Assembly (NCBI GenBank): GCA_051453625.1
Contig: JBOZIK010000001.1
Location: 183,210,780-183,274,779, forward strand
Reading direction: 5' to 3'
Source of the DNA: Welwitschia mirabilis
Taxonomy: Eukaryota > Gnetophyta > Gnetopsida > Welwitschiales
DNA: 64,000 nt
Part shown: piece after piece, positions 11,515 to 23,949 of the stretch
Position numbering within the stretch: the first letter of the stretch is position 1
Layout: each line of letters begins with the position of its first letter
Program-made: the position numbers and the translations under genes
The notes under the pieces: model-generated
The model's database searches: none
The model's input: only the letters and a program-made list of their open reading frames with translations
What the model was told of the DNA's origin: nothing

Positions 11515-12768
11515 GATTTATGACTAAAATCTCTAGAGGGAAGAGTGAATTGGTTTGTCAATTTGACTAAGTGAAATTTTTGGATTCTTAAATAATTAAT
11601 CCACTTAGCAAGTAAACATCGACATTAAGTAAAACTAATGCAAAGAAGATAAGACCATGACATAAGAATTTTATAGTGGTTTGAATATCAGCCTACTCCA
11701 TTCTTCAGGAAGAATTAAATGGTACTTCTTTCATGATTTTTCTTAATCTCTTTAATTGATGATTTTCTAACTAATCATTAATCCTCTAAAATAATGTCAA
11801 TTTCTAGCTTATTATTAACCTCCTACAATAGTGATGATTTTTAGATTATCATCAACCCTTTTTAACAAAGAGTCTTTTCTTATCTTTAACTTAACCACAC
11901 CATTAATCAAGAGCAAAAATAGAAGTGCCTTAAACTTTGATATTATAAAGTATTCACAGTAGAGTAATAAAGAAATTTTGGGTTTTCAAGAGATAAGATA
12001 AACCATTTAGATTTTTTATATGTAAGATTACTATTGACAAATAATAAGATTCCATCCATTTATAGAGAACACACACTAAGTAGCTATTAGAAATTGTCAA
12101 TGCCTAATTTCTAAGAATATTGAATATAAAAACCATCTATTTAACTGCTAATCTAGGCTTAGATCAAAGAAAAATCTCCCACTAAATTTTCCTTAAAATT
12201 TACAATTGATCTAATTTTTGAATCCCTTGAGATGCCCATAGGAAAATATTCATTTTGCAATGTTTTAGAAAGGGGAATGTTCACCCTAAATAAGTGGGGA
12301 CATTTACACTAAAAAATCTCAATTATATAGAAAAATGTACTTTCAAAAGTGGGGAAGTTTACACTAAAAACAATAGGGATGTTCACACTTATCAGAGTTG
12401 TATTTCCTCATATAAAATGGCTAAGATAAGAGGGGACATCTAGACTACTTGAAAAGGGATGTCCTCACCTATTAACAAATTAAAGTCCCATATAAAGCAT
12501 CTGTAAGGAGTGAAGATGTTCAGGCCTTTTAAATGAGGATATCCAAGGTCCTACAGAGCTTAAATTTCCTCAATATCATGCAGGGAGGTCTACCATTAAA
12601 ACCAGACATGTTCAAAGAATGTTTATCATTTTTAAATCATCCACTCACCAATTTTTAAAAGGTGGTAAGCATAAATTGCATGCAAATCATGTAAATTTAT
12701 CAAGTTATTATCATTTAAATTTATACTTTTTATAATATCATCATTGAAATTCATACTTGCTATAATAA
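11515..12768 (-). repeat. 3' LTR of minus-strand copia remnant C5
   Basis: Right boundary: cttgctataataa at 12755-12768, next to a pyrimidine run that is the polypurine tract on the minus strand. The same terminal sequence recurs at 16262-16376. Left boundary is approximate: ctctagagggaagagtgaattgg near 11530 matches the ccctagaggaggggtgaat found just inside the PBS-side end of copia LTR 53616-54867. That gives a length near 1.25 kb, like the other copia LTRs in the window. No reading frame inside. Confidence 0.6.
12270..12620. repeat. repeated ggggatgttcacact-type motif array inside the C5 LTR
   Basis: Short degenerate copies at about 12272, 12297, 12351, 12375, 12432, 12455, 12509 and 12605, for example ggggaatgttcacc, ggggacatttacact and agggatgttcacactt. 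Spacing is irregular, roughly 20-55 bases. The function is unknown. Confidence 0.55.
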
Positions 12769-12796
12769 CCCCCCGCCCCCCCTCCTTCCTCCTTTT
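12769..12796 (-). other. polypurine tract of C5 (pyrimidine run on plus strand)
   Basis: The plus strand reads ccccccgccccccctccttcc; on the minus strand this is an uninterrupted purine run directly before the LTR start. This is the expected position of the plus-strand DNA primer. Confidence 0.6.
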
Positions 12797-14934
12797 TAAT
12801 GATGATAAATATTACCCCTTGAACTAGTGATCTTGAAAGACAAACTTCCCCTCAAAATGATATCTGCTTCCCCCTAAATCTCATGTTCCTTCCAAAAGCA
12901 TTTCATGAAGTTCCTTAAAAGTTAAAATATCCTAGAGTTTCTGACTCTCCATAGGTTTTCCTTGACATTTAGAAGATGTCATCTTCAAGTGTTTTTAGTA
13001 TTTTCTTTCTCCTTTTAGCATCATTGATTCTGCACACATAAGCTTAATAAATACCATTAAAAGGATCACATTTAGATGAATAGATATAAAAATAACATTA
13101 AATAATATTAAGCACAAAAAAACTATTTATAACATGTCGATCATTGTTCAACATACATAGAAGCATAACCATAAGGCTAACTGATAGAAAATCTCGTACA
13201 AAAGACACACAAGGAAAATAATTTGGCACACATAGTAACATAAGTCAATGAAGGAAAATAAAGTTAATAAGACTAATCAAAGAATCAATCATAGTCATCC
13301 ACATTGCCACTAATTCCACTAGTGCAAGAAGTTAAAAACAACTTTCAGACCAAATTCTACAAAGACTTGTTTTATGTTCAAAATCTAAGAAGAAATCCTA
13401 TTTAATCATTTTTTAATAGAAGATAAACTATGAGAATATTAGCCAAATATCAAGTGCTTCAAATGTCTAGTTAGCAAAGAAGAAGGAGGTGAAGGGTTTG
13501 AGCCATTCATAACTTTCATGCAAACCAAGGAAGACTCATTAAATGGTTTAGATAGCTAGAGTATTTTATTCTTTAATTTTGGTAATGTTTCTTGGTCTTA
13601 ACATGTCTTTGTAATTAAAACACTATAGGGAAGGGCTACTAATCCCATTGAAATGTAGGATGCCATACTTTTTAAAATCAATTATGATAAATTTATCTTG
13701 ATTTTCTTACATAACAATACCTGACATATAGTGAAGATAATTCATTTATACACCTAATTTTCAAAATAATCTTGCTGGAAATAATCCTAAATAATAATTG
13801 CAAATGGGTTACAAAAGACTTATTGGAATATCTATTCCCCAAGCCTCATGTTTTTCATAGATCAAATCTATATGTTCTTGACTTGAAACTATATTATCAA
13901 GAACTAAAAGTAAAGATAAAAATACATAATTTTCTTCTTTTAATAATAACCATTAGCATAAGGAATTATCTCTAGATTTACTTTAATGTCAATTCCACAT
14001 ACGTTTAAAACAAGAGATTCTATTGACACTCAAAAGATTCCCATTGATACTCAAAAGATCCATTACAGTAAAACACTTAAACAAGATTGATTAGTGCATG
14101 TGTATGAAGGTTTAGAACATAAGTCCAGTTGAGGTCTTTAAACCATGGGAAAATATTAAAGAAATGCTTGAAAGTTTTACCCTTTCTAGTGTGAGAGGAT
14201 TTTTGTTGAATATTTAATTCTACATAGCCTTCACTCTTAGCTAAACAAATACTAGTTTAACTTTTTATCTTTTTCCTTGTCTTTTATTGAAACTGGAATC
14301 TTGTACCTTTGTGTAATTAAATAAAAACTAGAGATAAAAGATGCTTGAATATGAAATAAATGAAGATTGAAAGTAGAGAAACTCACTTCTAATACTTCAA
14401 ACTGACTTAGCACAATAAGGGAGATAAGGAGGGGTGTTCTCTTTCCAGTGCTAGGTTTCATTTTTTTTTTTTTTTTTCCATAGAGAAGGATAATTTTTAG
14501 AAAAAGATTTCTAGTATCATAGACTTTCGGACTACTAGAGGACAAACATTTTTCTTACATTTAGGCTTTTTATACAATAGACATTCTTAGACCTAACGAT
14601 ATTCAGTGTTCTAGGAGTGCATACATTTGGATTTCTAAAAGCTTAAAAATATGAAATAAATTGAAAATAATAAGCCAAAGATAAGATAAGACATTAGAAA
14701 GGTAAATCTCTAGAAAATCAATACATGCCTAGATCTTCAATCAAAAAGAAAAAGTGGATTTAATTATATGAACAAAATATAAACTTCAAGGATGAAGGTA
14801 ATATCCAAGAGAAGAACGTGAGAACACATTTTAAGACAATAATGATTTTCATTAGTGTTAAAAACTTGATTATATATGTACTAATTTTATAAATTATTAA
14901 TAATTGAATTACACTATTGGATCACACTTCAGTT
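12797..14934 (-). other. C5 3' internal region, no gene recognised
   Basis: Between the end of the copia pol remnant and the polypurine tract. AT-rich; the short frames at 13772-13975 and 14252-14545 show no known domain. In the related C1/C2 elements this position holds the third ORF, but I see no clear trace of it here. Confidence 0.4.
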
Positions 14935-16261
14935 AGGGATGTTCCTATGCCCAACTCTACTCTTAATGCTTCAAATCTTTCTTTTGATAGAGCCTTTATA
15001 AACATGTCTACAAGTTATTTTTTAGTAGTTATGTGATCCAAATAATTTATCATACCTTGTTAAACTTGTTCTCTAATGAAATGATGCCTTATGTTAATAT
15101 GTTTTGTATGAGAGTATTAAACTAGGTTCTTGTAATATTAATAGTGCTAGTATTATTGCACATTAATCAAGCCTTTTCATGTGTACTCTATAGTTACATA
15201 GAGTATGCATAATCCATAGTAAGTATGTGAAACATGCATCAACTAATATATCTGTGTTAGGCAGTAATGTGGAATTATGTTTCTTAGAACTCCATTCTAT
15301 GAGATAATTTCCTGAGAAATAATAAGCACTACTTGTACTCTTTTAATCATTTGTGGATCTGGGCTAATCTGCTTTACTATACCCATCTAAATCAATTGAA
15401 GAATCTCATGGAAACCAAATGCTACAATTACAAGTATGCTTACTATATTTAAATATTCTTTTAATAGTAGTAAGATGGGATTCTTTTAGATTAAACTAGT
15501 ATCTAGCACATATTCCCACACTTATCTAGTACATATTTCTATGCTTAAGGTAATGTTAAACCTACTTGAAGTTAGATACAATGTACCACTAACCATACCT
15601 CTATAAAGCGCTTGCTGATTTACTTAAGTCATCTCTGCTATTTTCTGTTAATGTAGAAATGAGTATACTCACTTTGTTGGTTTTTTTAAAGATTATATTT
15701 GGTAAGAAGTTCTTTAACATACTTAGATTGGTTTATAAATATTTCATTTATAAGATGTCTAATCTGTAAATTTAAGTAAAAATTAAGTTCACTAAGTAAT
15801 ATTGTCTCAAATTATTTTTTCATGGTCTTTCAAAATTTTAGTATTAGTTTAGTTACTCCAAATTCTATATTATCAACATAAATTTTAATGATAAGAATGT
15901 CATTACCAGATTTTTTAATGAATATAGTGGAACCTAAATTACCACATTTAAAGCCATGTTCTATTAAGAATTTAAACATCCTCTTATATTAAGATTTAGA
16001 GGCTTCATTGAGTCCATATAAAGCCTTTTTAAGTTTGAACACATGATCACGATGGTTAGGATTAATAAAATCTAGTGGTTATTCAAGGAGCATCTCCTCT
16101 TCTATGTATCTATTAAGAAAAGAACTCCTTACATCCATTTAATATAACTTAATATTCATAGAAAAAGCATAAGATAATAAGAGTCTAATAGATTTAACCC
16201 TAGTCACAAGGGTATATCTCTCACTTAGTCTATACTTTTCTTTAGAATTTATGGAAAAATT
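14935..16261 (-). pseudogene. Ty1/copia reverse transcriptase and RNase H remnant (C5)
   Basis: Read on the minus strand from 16261 downward this gives the copia RT order: SIRLLLSYAFSMNIKLYQMD, then SFLNRYIEEEMLLE, then HVFKLKKALYGLNEASKSWY (W reads as a stop), then IYVDNIEFG at 15869-15880, where an active enzyme has YVDD. Towards 15200-14940 decayed RNase H sequence follows, with the CNNTSTINIT segment and the NNLTCL-like C-terminal part. Gag, protease and integrase are missing: only 115 bases of LTR lie upstream. Many stops. Non-functional. Confidence 0.8.
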
Positions 16262-16376
16262 TTATCATATTTAAATTATCCAATCACCAATTTTCAAAAG
16301 ATGGTAAGCATAAATCACATACAAATCACATAAATGTATCAACTTCGCATCATTGAAATTCATACTTCTACAATCA
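16262..16376 (-). repeat. fragment of C5 5' LTR
   Basis: Matches the LTR end at about 12640-12768, for example gatggtaagcataaatcac against ggtggtaagcataaattgc. It ends catacttctacaatca, giving TG at the minus-strand start. It is joined straight to RT, so the rest of the 5' LTR, gag and the first part of pol were deleted. Confidence 0.65.
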
Positions 16377-16885
16377 CTAATATTACCTTTTATATTATGC
16401 TCTTTATTAAAGTTATCATTTTCTTTTAAATCTTATTCCTTTAATAATGATTTTGAAGTCTCTATACTATATTGTTATGAAGCATGTGGATTTGAATAGG
16501 TAGTCCACCTAGTAATGTGGACATGGTTGATTAGGTGGATTCATCTAATAGCCTTCTTGATACTTATCTTAAAATTCAATAAATGCTCCATCTTAAATCT
16601 TCCTTACAGTCTCAATAATCTTTTAGTTGTAAATAAATATATGCTATTATAGAAATTCTAAATATGAAACCCCCTGTTTCCTTTTGTATAAAGCTTTTAG
16701 AGCATTATAAAAGGGATGTAGATAATATTTTGCTTCTTTGTTTCTATAGAAACCTTTTTTGTAAAGGTAAAAGATGAACTAGATGTCATCCATTTTATCA
16801 TGTTAAATATTGATCATTTAAGTAGTCTAAGTAGAGATATATCCCTCATCTCATAATGTAAACACTAGTGCCTTTAGGATTTTAA
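16377..16885. other. AT-rich flank, nothing recognised
   Basis: No coding, LTR or RNA signal seen. Confidence 0.5.
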
Positions 16886-17668
16886 TGTAACTAATAAATT
16901 AAAGGTAAGTAGAAATTATATTACTATCCTAACAACAATGTCAATAATGAAAGTGAGGCCACCACATAATATGTTATATAATTAAGTACATCAACATTAG
17001 TTATTGTGCTTATTTCATCACGATGTAAAAATTATGAAGTATTAATTTCTACTTATCAATAATTATAGTTTTTATAAGTGTTTTATTATTTTATATTTTT
17101 GTAAAATTTTTGATTTATAAGTTAACGATCTAGCAATGCAAGAAAACTATTTAGTTAAATAGTAATATATATTATTAAAAGATAATAAAATTAAATATAT
17201 GTCTTATTGTCTTATGGTGTATGGAGGTTTTCTATTTCACTAAGTTAACTCTCCAAACTTAATGCCTTACAACATAGTAACACTATATTTATACTAGTAG
17301 GTTATTTTACTTAATTAATGTAAACTCCTAAGGTTTCACTTAACATTATTTTTAACTAGAATTTTAGCATTGGTTCAGTATCTTCCAAACTTTGATCCAT
17401 AGATCAAAGGTTATGGTGAATTAAAATACCTTTAATGTTAAACATTTAAGCAAATATTACTTGAATTAGAAACTATTAAGATGTCATCTATAGCCTTTAT
17501 GTGAAGCCGTATCAATAATGTCACAATATAATTCAGTGTAAAAATACTTATAAGGAAGAGATGTGAGTAAAAAAGTTCTATGATACTAAGATGTTTAAGT
17601 CTAATCTAATACATACCTCTTACAAAATAGTTTATACAAGGGATATATTAATACGTGGTGCTAATAAA
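16886..17668. repeat. unknown repeat X, copy 1
   Basis: Its first 280 bases match 19308-19601 and its last 220 bases match 27084-27335. Shared segments include aacaatgtcaataatgaaagtgagg and gatctagcaatg on the left, and attacttgaattagaaactattaag and acaaaatagtttatacaaggg on the right. The middle (17165-17445) is missing in the other copy. It has no coding frame. Two copies 2.4 kb apart around a non-coding centre could be LTRs of a small element, but no PBS or terminal TG...CA pair is convincing. Confidence 0.65.
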
Positions 17669-19307
17669 TATTATAAGACATAGTACTAAACTTAGTTTTT
17701 ATTGATTTTTCATAATTAAACCACTTTAATCTCAAAAATAATGATGATGTTTAGTGACAAACATAGTTTAATGACATCATCATTATACAAGTATGGAGAG
17801 ACAACTATCAACACTAGTGATAATATCCAAAATCATGACCATTAGAAAATGCTAAGTACTTAAGCACATTTGAAACTAGTAATAATGGATTATAGTTCTA
17901 TAGAATAAGCATCCTTACTATGTCTACCCTAAGATAACAATTTAAATGTGTATCATATTAATGTTTTCCTTGGTACCAAGCTAGTACTTCATCCATACAT
18001 CTTTTACATCCAAGGTTACAAAAATGTAACCAATAGAAACACCATCAAACTAAAAAAAACACAAGAATATTATGAGTGAAACATTTTCTCAGACGTCAAA
18101 GGGAAGTGAATGATTCTTTTAGTTATTTACCAATATTCCTTAGAATCTAAAGTAATTAAATTCAATATAAAGTAAGTAATATAAATAATTTTTGTTAGAA
18201 AAATAACTTTCCTAATCTACGTCTACATAACTGCAAGAAACGCTTTACTTTCTCTTATAAAAGTAAGTATAACAAATTATTCCTGCAAGTGATTAATACA
18301 TTATCTTTAATAACCTACCTTTCTTCTCTTAATGTGTTTAGGAAAACATTGTTGCAACTATCTTAGTAATAAAAAACATGATTCCTCAGTTAATTTCCTT
18401 ATTATTCCATAAATTAAATGGTCCTTATAAACTAATAATCTTATATACTATTACTTATTAAGAATTTCAACAAATAATATTAGATTATGATCACAAAACA
18501 ATTTCATAAGTTTATGTTTTACATTTGGCTCTATCCTTTTTGAGAATACATCAAATGATTTTTGTTATTTAAATTTCATGAAAAATATGTTAACTATTTA
18601 GTTCTTCTAATATTTGACACCTATAACTACTACATGTTCTTAGGATTAAGATAACTGCACTTTTCTTTCTTATTCCTTATTTAGTGTAAATAATGCCACT
18701 CTATTACACCTCTATCAAAATAGTGAGAACTTTTTTATAATATTTTATTTTTAAAATTAAATTTTAAATCTTTAAAAGAAAGATAATACATCATAGGTTT
18801 ACCTATCATACTACTCAGAATCTTTTTAATTAAGCATGGGTTTTTCAATAAAGTTGGATCTATCTAATTACTTTTACTAATTAAAAATTCGAAAAAAGCC
18901 TTTAATAAGGTAGTATCTGTAATGTTTCTGCTACCAAGTAGAATAGTTAGATTGTTAGTTTAAAAAGTCTATCTTGCAAGTGTATAAAGATAATTCATGA
19001 ATTTTAGGGTTTTCAAATGTTCAATGATACACAAAATCATAGATTTATAATTTTTTTCCTTAAGTAAGAATTAGTTTTTGAAAAGTTAAAATTAAAATAG
19101 TAGAAATAACAATAGAACATCAAACTGATTGATATTTTTATAGAGAAATTATCAGTTCACTTTAAATCATTATATGCTAACTTTGAAAACTAGAAAAAAA
19201 TGAAGATAATATAGCAACAAATAAATTAAAGACCCATGAATATTCATATCATTTATATGTATATAATTATAGAAAAAACTTAAAAAAATGATTCTTTAGC
19301 TTTTAAT
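17669..19307. other. AT-rich region between the X copies
   Basis: No reading frame or RNA gene supported. It could be the interior of an element bounded by the two X copies. Confidence 0.4.
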
Positions 19308-19601
19308 ATTACTAATAAATCAAATTTAATTAGCAATTTTAGTATTATCCTAATAACAATGTCAATAATAAAAGTGAGGCTATGACATCCCATGTTATTT
19401 AATCAGGTACATCAACATAAGTCATTTTGTCCATTTCATCATGATGGTAGAAATTGTGAAGTATTAACATCTACTCATCAACAATTATAGTTGTTATACA
19501 TGTTTTTGTTATTCTATATTTTTGTAATATTTTTAATTAATAACTTGAGAATCTAGCAATGTGAGAATACTATTTTGTTAAAATAGTAAGTTATATTTTT
19601 T
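19308..19601. repeat. unknown repeat X, copy 2, left part
   Basis: Aligned with 16886-17165. It stops where tttttt followed by gggggcaaag marks the 3' end of the minus-strand LINE. Confidence 0.7.
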
Positions 19602-20259
19602 GGGGGCAAAGAATTATCTATTATCATATGATTGCAAAAAGGTACAGATCTAGAAGACTATTAGGAAAGGACATGGTCTTGCTTCTAAAAAATGAGGTAC
19701 TTTTTTAAGAGCCTAGAAGAAAGGAGCTAAGTGCAAATCCAAAGGAGAAAAAATAGGGGCCTAGAGGGTGCAGCTAGATGACCTGTGAAGCTAGCACTTC
19801 TTTGAAGGTTTTCACTGAGTGTGACCTAAGAAAACCAGCTCAGACGAACAAGGCTGGAAAGGGGGAAAGAGATTAAACATTAGTTACATAGGGCAGACCT
19901 GTGTTAAGATGAGATACTAATGAAGGATCTTGTTTTTTGTTGAAGAAAAAGCTTGGATGATAATGCCTAAAAGATCAAACATTTGAAATGTTGAAATGCT
20001 TCCATTGAACATGATCCTTAACCAAAGAAGAAGGTCTTTCTCCACAACCAAGTATACCTCACAAGTGATTTAGCCATTCTGAAGATTACGGAGGCATCAA
20101 CTGCTAAGGGGGAAAAGTAGGAATAAAAGCTAACACACATCTACATAACTTGACATGCTAGTGAACTTTAGCACAGGAAGCTCAATCAACGAAAACATGA
20201 TTTATTAAGAATGAGTCTTAGAGCATAAGATATCAGTTAATTTTGCTTCCACTAGACAA
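19602..20259 (-). other. LINE 3' region
   Basis: No coding frame. The minus-strand end gataattctttgccccc followed by six A is the usual form of a plant L1 3' end with a short A tail. Confidence 0.55.
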
Positions 20260-20866
20260 NNNNNNNNNNNNNNNNNNNNNNNNNNNNNNNNNNNNNNNNN
20301 NNNNNNNNNNNNNNNNNNNNNNNNNNNNNNNNNNNNNNNNNNNNNNNNNNNNNNNNNNNNNNNNNNNNNNNNNNNNNNNNNNNNNNNNNNNNNNNNNNNN
20401 NNNNNNNNNNNNNNNNNNNNNNNNNNNNNNNNNNNNNNNNNNNNNNNNNNNNNNNNNNNNNNNNNNNNNNNNNNNNNNNNNNNNNNNNNNNNNNNNNNNN
20501 NNNNNNNNNNNNNNNNNNNNNNNNNNNNNNNNNNNNNNNNNNNNNNNNNNNNNNNNNNNNNNNNNNNNNNNNNNNNNNNNNNNNNNNNNNNNNNNNNNNN
20601 NNNNNNNNNNNNNNNNNNNNNNNNNNNNNNNNNNNNNNNNNNNNNNNNNNNNNNNNNNNNNNNNNNNNNNNNNNNNNNNNNNNNNNNNNNNNNNNNNNNN
20701 NNNNNNNNNNNNNNNNNNNNNNNNNNNNNNNNNNNNNNNNNNNNNNNNNNNNNNNNNNNNNNNNNNNNNNNNNNNNNNNNNNNNNNNNNNNNNNNNNNNN
20801 NNNNNNNNNNNNNNNNNNNNNNNNNNNNNNNNNNNNNNNNNNNNNNNNNNNNNNNNNNNNNNNNNN
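20260..20866. other. assembly gap (607 N)
   Basis: Run of N inside the LINE. Confidence 0.95.
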
Positions 20867-21099
20867 TGCTTCACTAAACTAATGAAGAATGGCCCTATTT
20901 TCCTCTAAAACTTGATGGATGAGTCCCTTACCTGGAAATACCTCTTGGATATTAGAAAGCACTTTCCTCAAGTATGGAGAGGCTGAGAAGGCACACAACT
21001 AAAAACACCTTAAAAAGTTTGAGATCACTTCTTAAATTGATCATAATTGTCATTTAGCAGAAGTAGAAGTCAGGGGCAATTATTTGGAGGAGTATCCAG

Positions 21100-21850
21100 G
21101 CCTAAAGGTAAGGTAAATTATAAGATGATTGCATCACTACCTCTTTGCTAGGGTATCTTTTATCATCTTGAGACTAGATAATATCACTTGAAGATAAAAC
21201 TTGGCCTGTGGAAAAAGATTAAGTGTTGGAGGAGTTCCTGAAAATCAGGTTATTCCTCTGATTCCAAATTTTATAGATTAAAGAAGTGAGGGCTGCTCTA
21301 GTTATATATGACTTCATAGTTTTGGCCTTCAGGGATCTTATAATCTAAAGTTGCACCTCAATCTAGGTGAAAGGGGGAGTAAACATTAAGTCATATTACT
21401 TCAAATCTCCTTTAAAAATGGGCAAATGAAAAAGAAGTGCTCTCTCGATTTAGTTGAGATATTACAGAAGACACATGATGTATTAGATAAAAGTCCAAGT
21501 TTCTGAGATTTTCTTTTATCATCAACCTATTTTGTAATAATAATCAAGATATAAATGAGTGTCTAGAATGACTATATCTACCTCACAGGGAGTGGCACTA
21601 GTCTAATTTGGGGTGGGATGAGTAGATAAGAAGATACGTTATAGACACAAAGAAAGAGGGGTCAAGACCTTTCCATACTAACTGATTTCTTATGATTTGG
21701 ATACAATTTAAGGCAATTTCTCTTAGCTTAAGAATTTTCTTAAATGCCCAAAAGAATGTAATTTTGAGAGGGATGAACCAAATTTCAGTGTCCTTTAAGT
21801 ATACTACATCATCCACTTGACCCAAAGAGAATCTTACTTATTTGCTAGAG
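21100..21850 (-). pseudogene. LINE ORF2 C-terminal part with zf-RVT remnant
   Basis: Minus-strand reading gives an open run at 21598-21825 with WAFKKILKLREIALNCIQ, the usual link between RT and the C-terminal domain of plant L1 ORF2. Further down, CVFCNISTKSREHFFFIC (about 21430-21485) keeps the C-x2-C and H-F-F-x-C spacing of the zf-RVT zinc motif. Broken by several frameshifts. Confidence 0.7.
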
Positions 21851-23123
21851 CCCAAATATTTTTAGTATAATTTCTTTATTGTAAAGGCATAGCTTCTTTA
21901 ATCCAAGACCCCTTCTATCTTTAGAAAGCAAACTTTATGTCAAGTAACTAAGGCCTTACTTGAGATAATTTTACTTGACCATAAGAAGGACCTACAAATA
22001 GTGTCGATTACCTTCAACGTTTTCTTTGGTAAGATAAAAATTTGGCACTAGAATATGTGAAGACTTTGAAGAACTAATCTAATCAATTCAAATATTCCCT
22101 CCATAAGACAAGAATTTTGTAGTCCAACATTGGATTTTGGTAGTTATTTTCTCTATTAAGGGGAGGAAATCATTTACAAATAAGGACTTAGGAGTGAGAG
22201 GGACTCCTAAGTATTTGAAGAATAGCAAGTCTTACCTAAATTTAAAAACCTAAAGGATAGCTTATTTAATTGATTAATCCACACTTGTAAAAAAGACCTA
22301 TAATTTTCTTAGATTAGATTTAAGGCCTAATTCTTAGCAAATTAATGGAGAGCCTAGTTAAGAATTCTGACTGGATCAATGTCCTCTTTGAAAAATATCA
22401 AAAGTTCATCTGCAAATATCAAATGAGTGAGCTTTAAGGGATGGCATTTTAGATGATACCTAAATAATTGTAAGATAGTGAGGAAGCCTAAAAGTTTTCC
22501 AAATTACTCCATTACTATGATGAATAAGTAAGGCGACATGGGGTTTCCTTGTCTTAAGCCCCTCTTCCCTTCAAAATAGCCATACATCTATCCATTAACT
22601 TGAATGGAGTAGCTTGCAGATTTCATGCAAGCCATAATCTAATGCACAAAATGGTGTAGAAAGTCCAAATGGACAAGTAATTGTTGTAAAAAACCCCACT
22701 CTATGGAATCATATGCTTTCTGGAGGTTCACTTTAATGGTGCACCTTGGACTAATGTGCCTCCTACCATAGTTTTAAATAATCTCTTGGGCAAGGCGGAT
22801 GTTGTATGAAATACTTCTTCCTCTTAATAAATCTCCATATTAATGGCTAACTAAGGAAGGAATTACCTCTTTTAAATGCACTATAATTATATTTGAGATG
22901 AATTTGTAGACGATGTTACAGTAAGCTATAAGTCTGAAACTAACAACATAAAGGGCGTTAATCTTCTTTGGAATGAGGGTCTGAGTAGTTGAGTTCACTG
23001 ATCACTAGAGGTGCCCTATTGCAAAAAAATTCTTAATTGCCTTTATCACTAGAGGATCCATAATGAACCATTCTTTTTTAAAAAAATCTGCTGAGAAGCC
23101 ATCTGGGCTTGGATCTTTTTCAT
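21850..23123 (-). pseudogene. LINE ORF2 reverse transcriptase remnant
   Basis: L1-clade RT that would make cDNA at the nicked target. Motifs in order on the minus strand: SPDGFSADFFKK near 23085-23120; YCNIVYKFISNI near 22900; TIKVNLQKAYDSIEWGFL at about 22700-22740, where the motif A aspartate of KVDLQKAYD is asparagine; GLRQGNPMSPYLFIIVME near 22515-22570; and LIFADELLIFF with FADE at 22405-22416, where active enzymes have FADD. Stops and shifts interrupt it. Both catalytic aspartate sites are damaged. Confidence 0.85.
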
Positions 23124-23949
23124 NNNNNNNNNNNNNNNNNNNNNNNNNNNNNNNNNNNNNNNNNNNNNNNNNNNNNNNNNNNNNNNNNNNNNNNNNNNNN
23201 NNNNNNNNNNNNNNNNNNNNNNNNNNNNNNNNNNNNNNNNNNNNNNNNNNNNNNNNNNNNNNNNNNNNNNNNNNNNNNNNNNNNNNNNNNNNNNNNNNNN
23301 NNNNNNNNNNNNNNNNNNNNNNNNNNNNNNNNNNNNNNNNNNNNNNNNNNNNNNNNNNNNNNNNNNNNNNNNNNNNNNNNNNNNNNNNNNNNNNNNNNNN
23401 NNNNNNNNNNNNNNNNNNNNNNNNNNNNNNNNNNNNNNNNNNNNNNNNNNNNNNNNNNNNNNNNNNNNNNNNNNNNNNNNNNNNNNNNNNNNNNNNNNNN
23501 NNNNNNNNNNNNNNNNNNNNNNNNNNNNNNNNNNNNNNNNNNNNNNNNNNNNNNNNNNNNNNNNNNNNNNNNNNNNNNNNNNNNNNNNNNNNNNNNNNNN
23601 NNNNNNNNNNNNNNNNNNNNNNNNNNNNNNNNNNNNNNNNNNNNNNNNNNNNNNNNNNNNNNNNNNNNNNNNNNNNNNNNNNNNNNNNNNNNNNNNNNNN
23701 NNNNNNNNNNNNNNNNNNNNNNNNNNNNNNNNNNNNNNNNNNNNNNNNNNNNNNNNNNNNNNNNNNNNNNNNNNNNNNNNNNNNNNNNNNNNNNNNNNNN
23801 NNNNNNNNNNNNNNNNNNNNNNNNNNNNNNNNNNNNNNNNNNNNNNNNNNNNNNNNNNNNNNNNNNNNNNNNNNNNNNNNNNNNNNNNNNNNNNNNNNNN
23901 NNNNNNNNNNNNNNNNNNNNNNNNNNNNNNNNNNNNNNNNNNNNNNNNN
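23124..23949. other. assembly gap (826 N)
   Basis: Falls between the endonuclease and RT parts of LINE ORF2, so real sequence is probably missing here. Confidence 0.95.

Noticed and set aside
18925-18936. PBS-like tggtagcagaaa on the minus strand
   Set aside because: Only 9 of 12 matches to the initiator tRNA-Met site, with no LTR edge or coding region beside it.
20233-20908. Long open frames over N runs here and at 1334, 23063, 24603, 39275, 41256 and 60383
   Set aside because: They are made of undetermined residues and carry no information.
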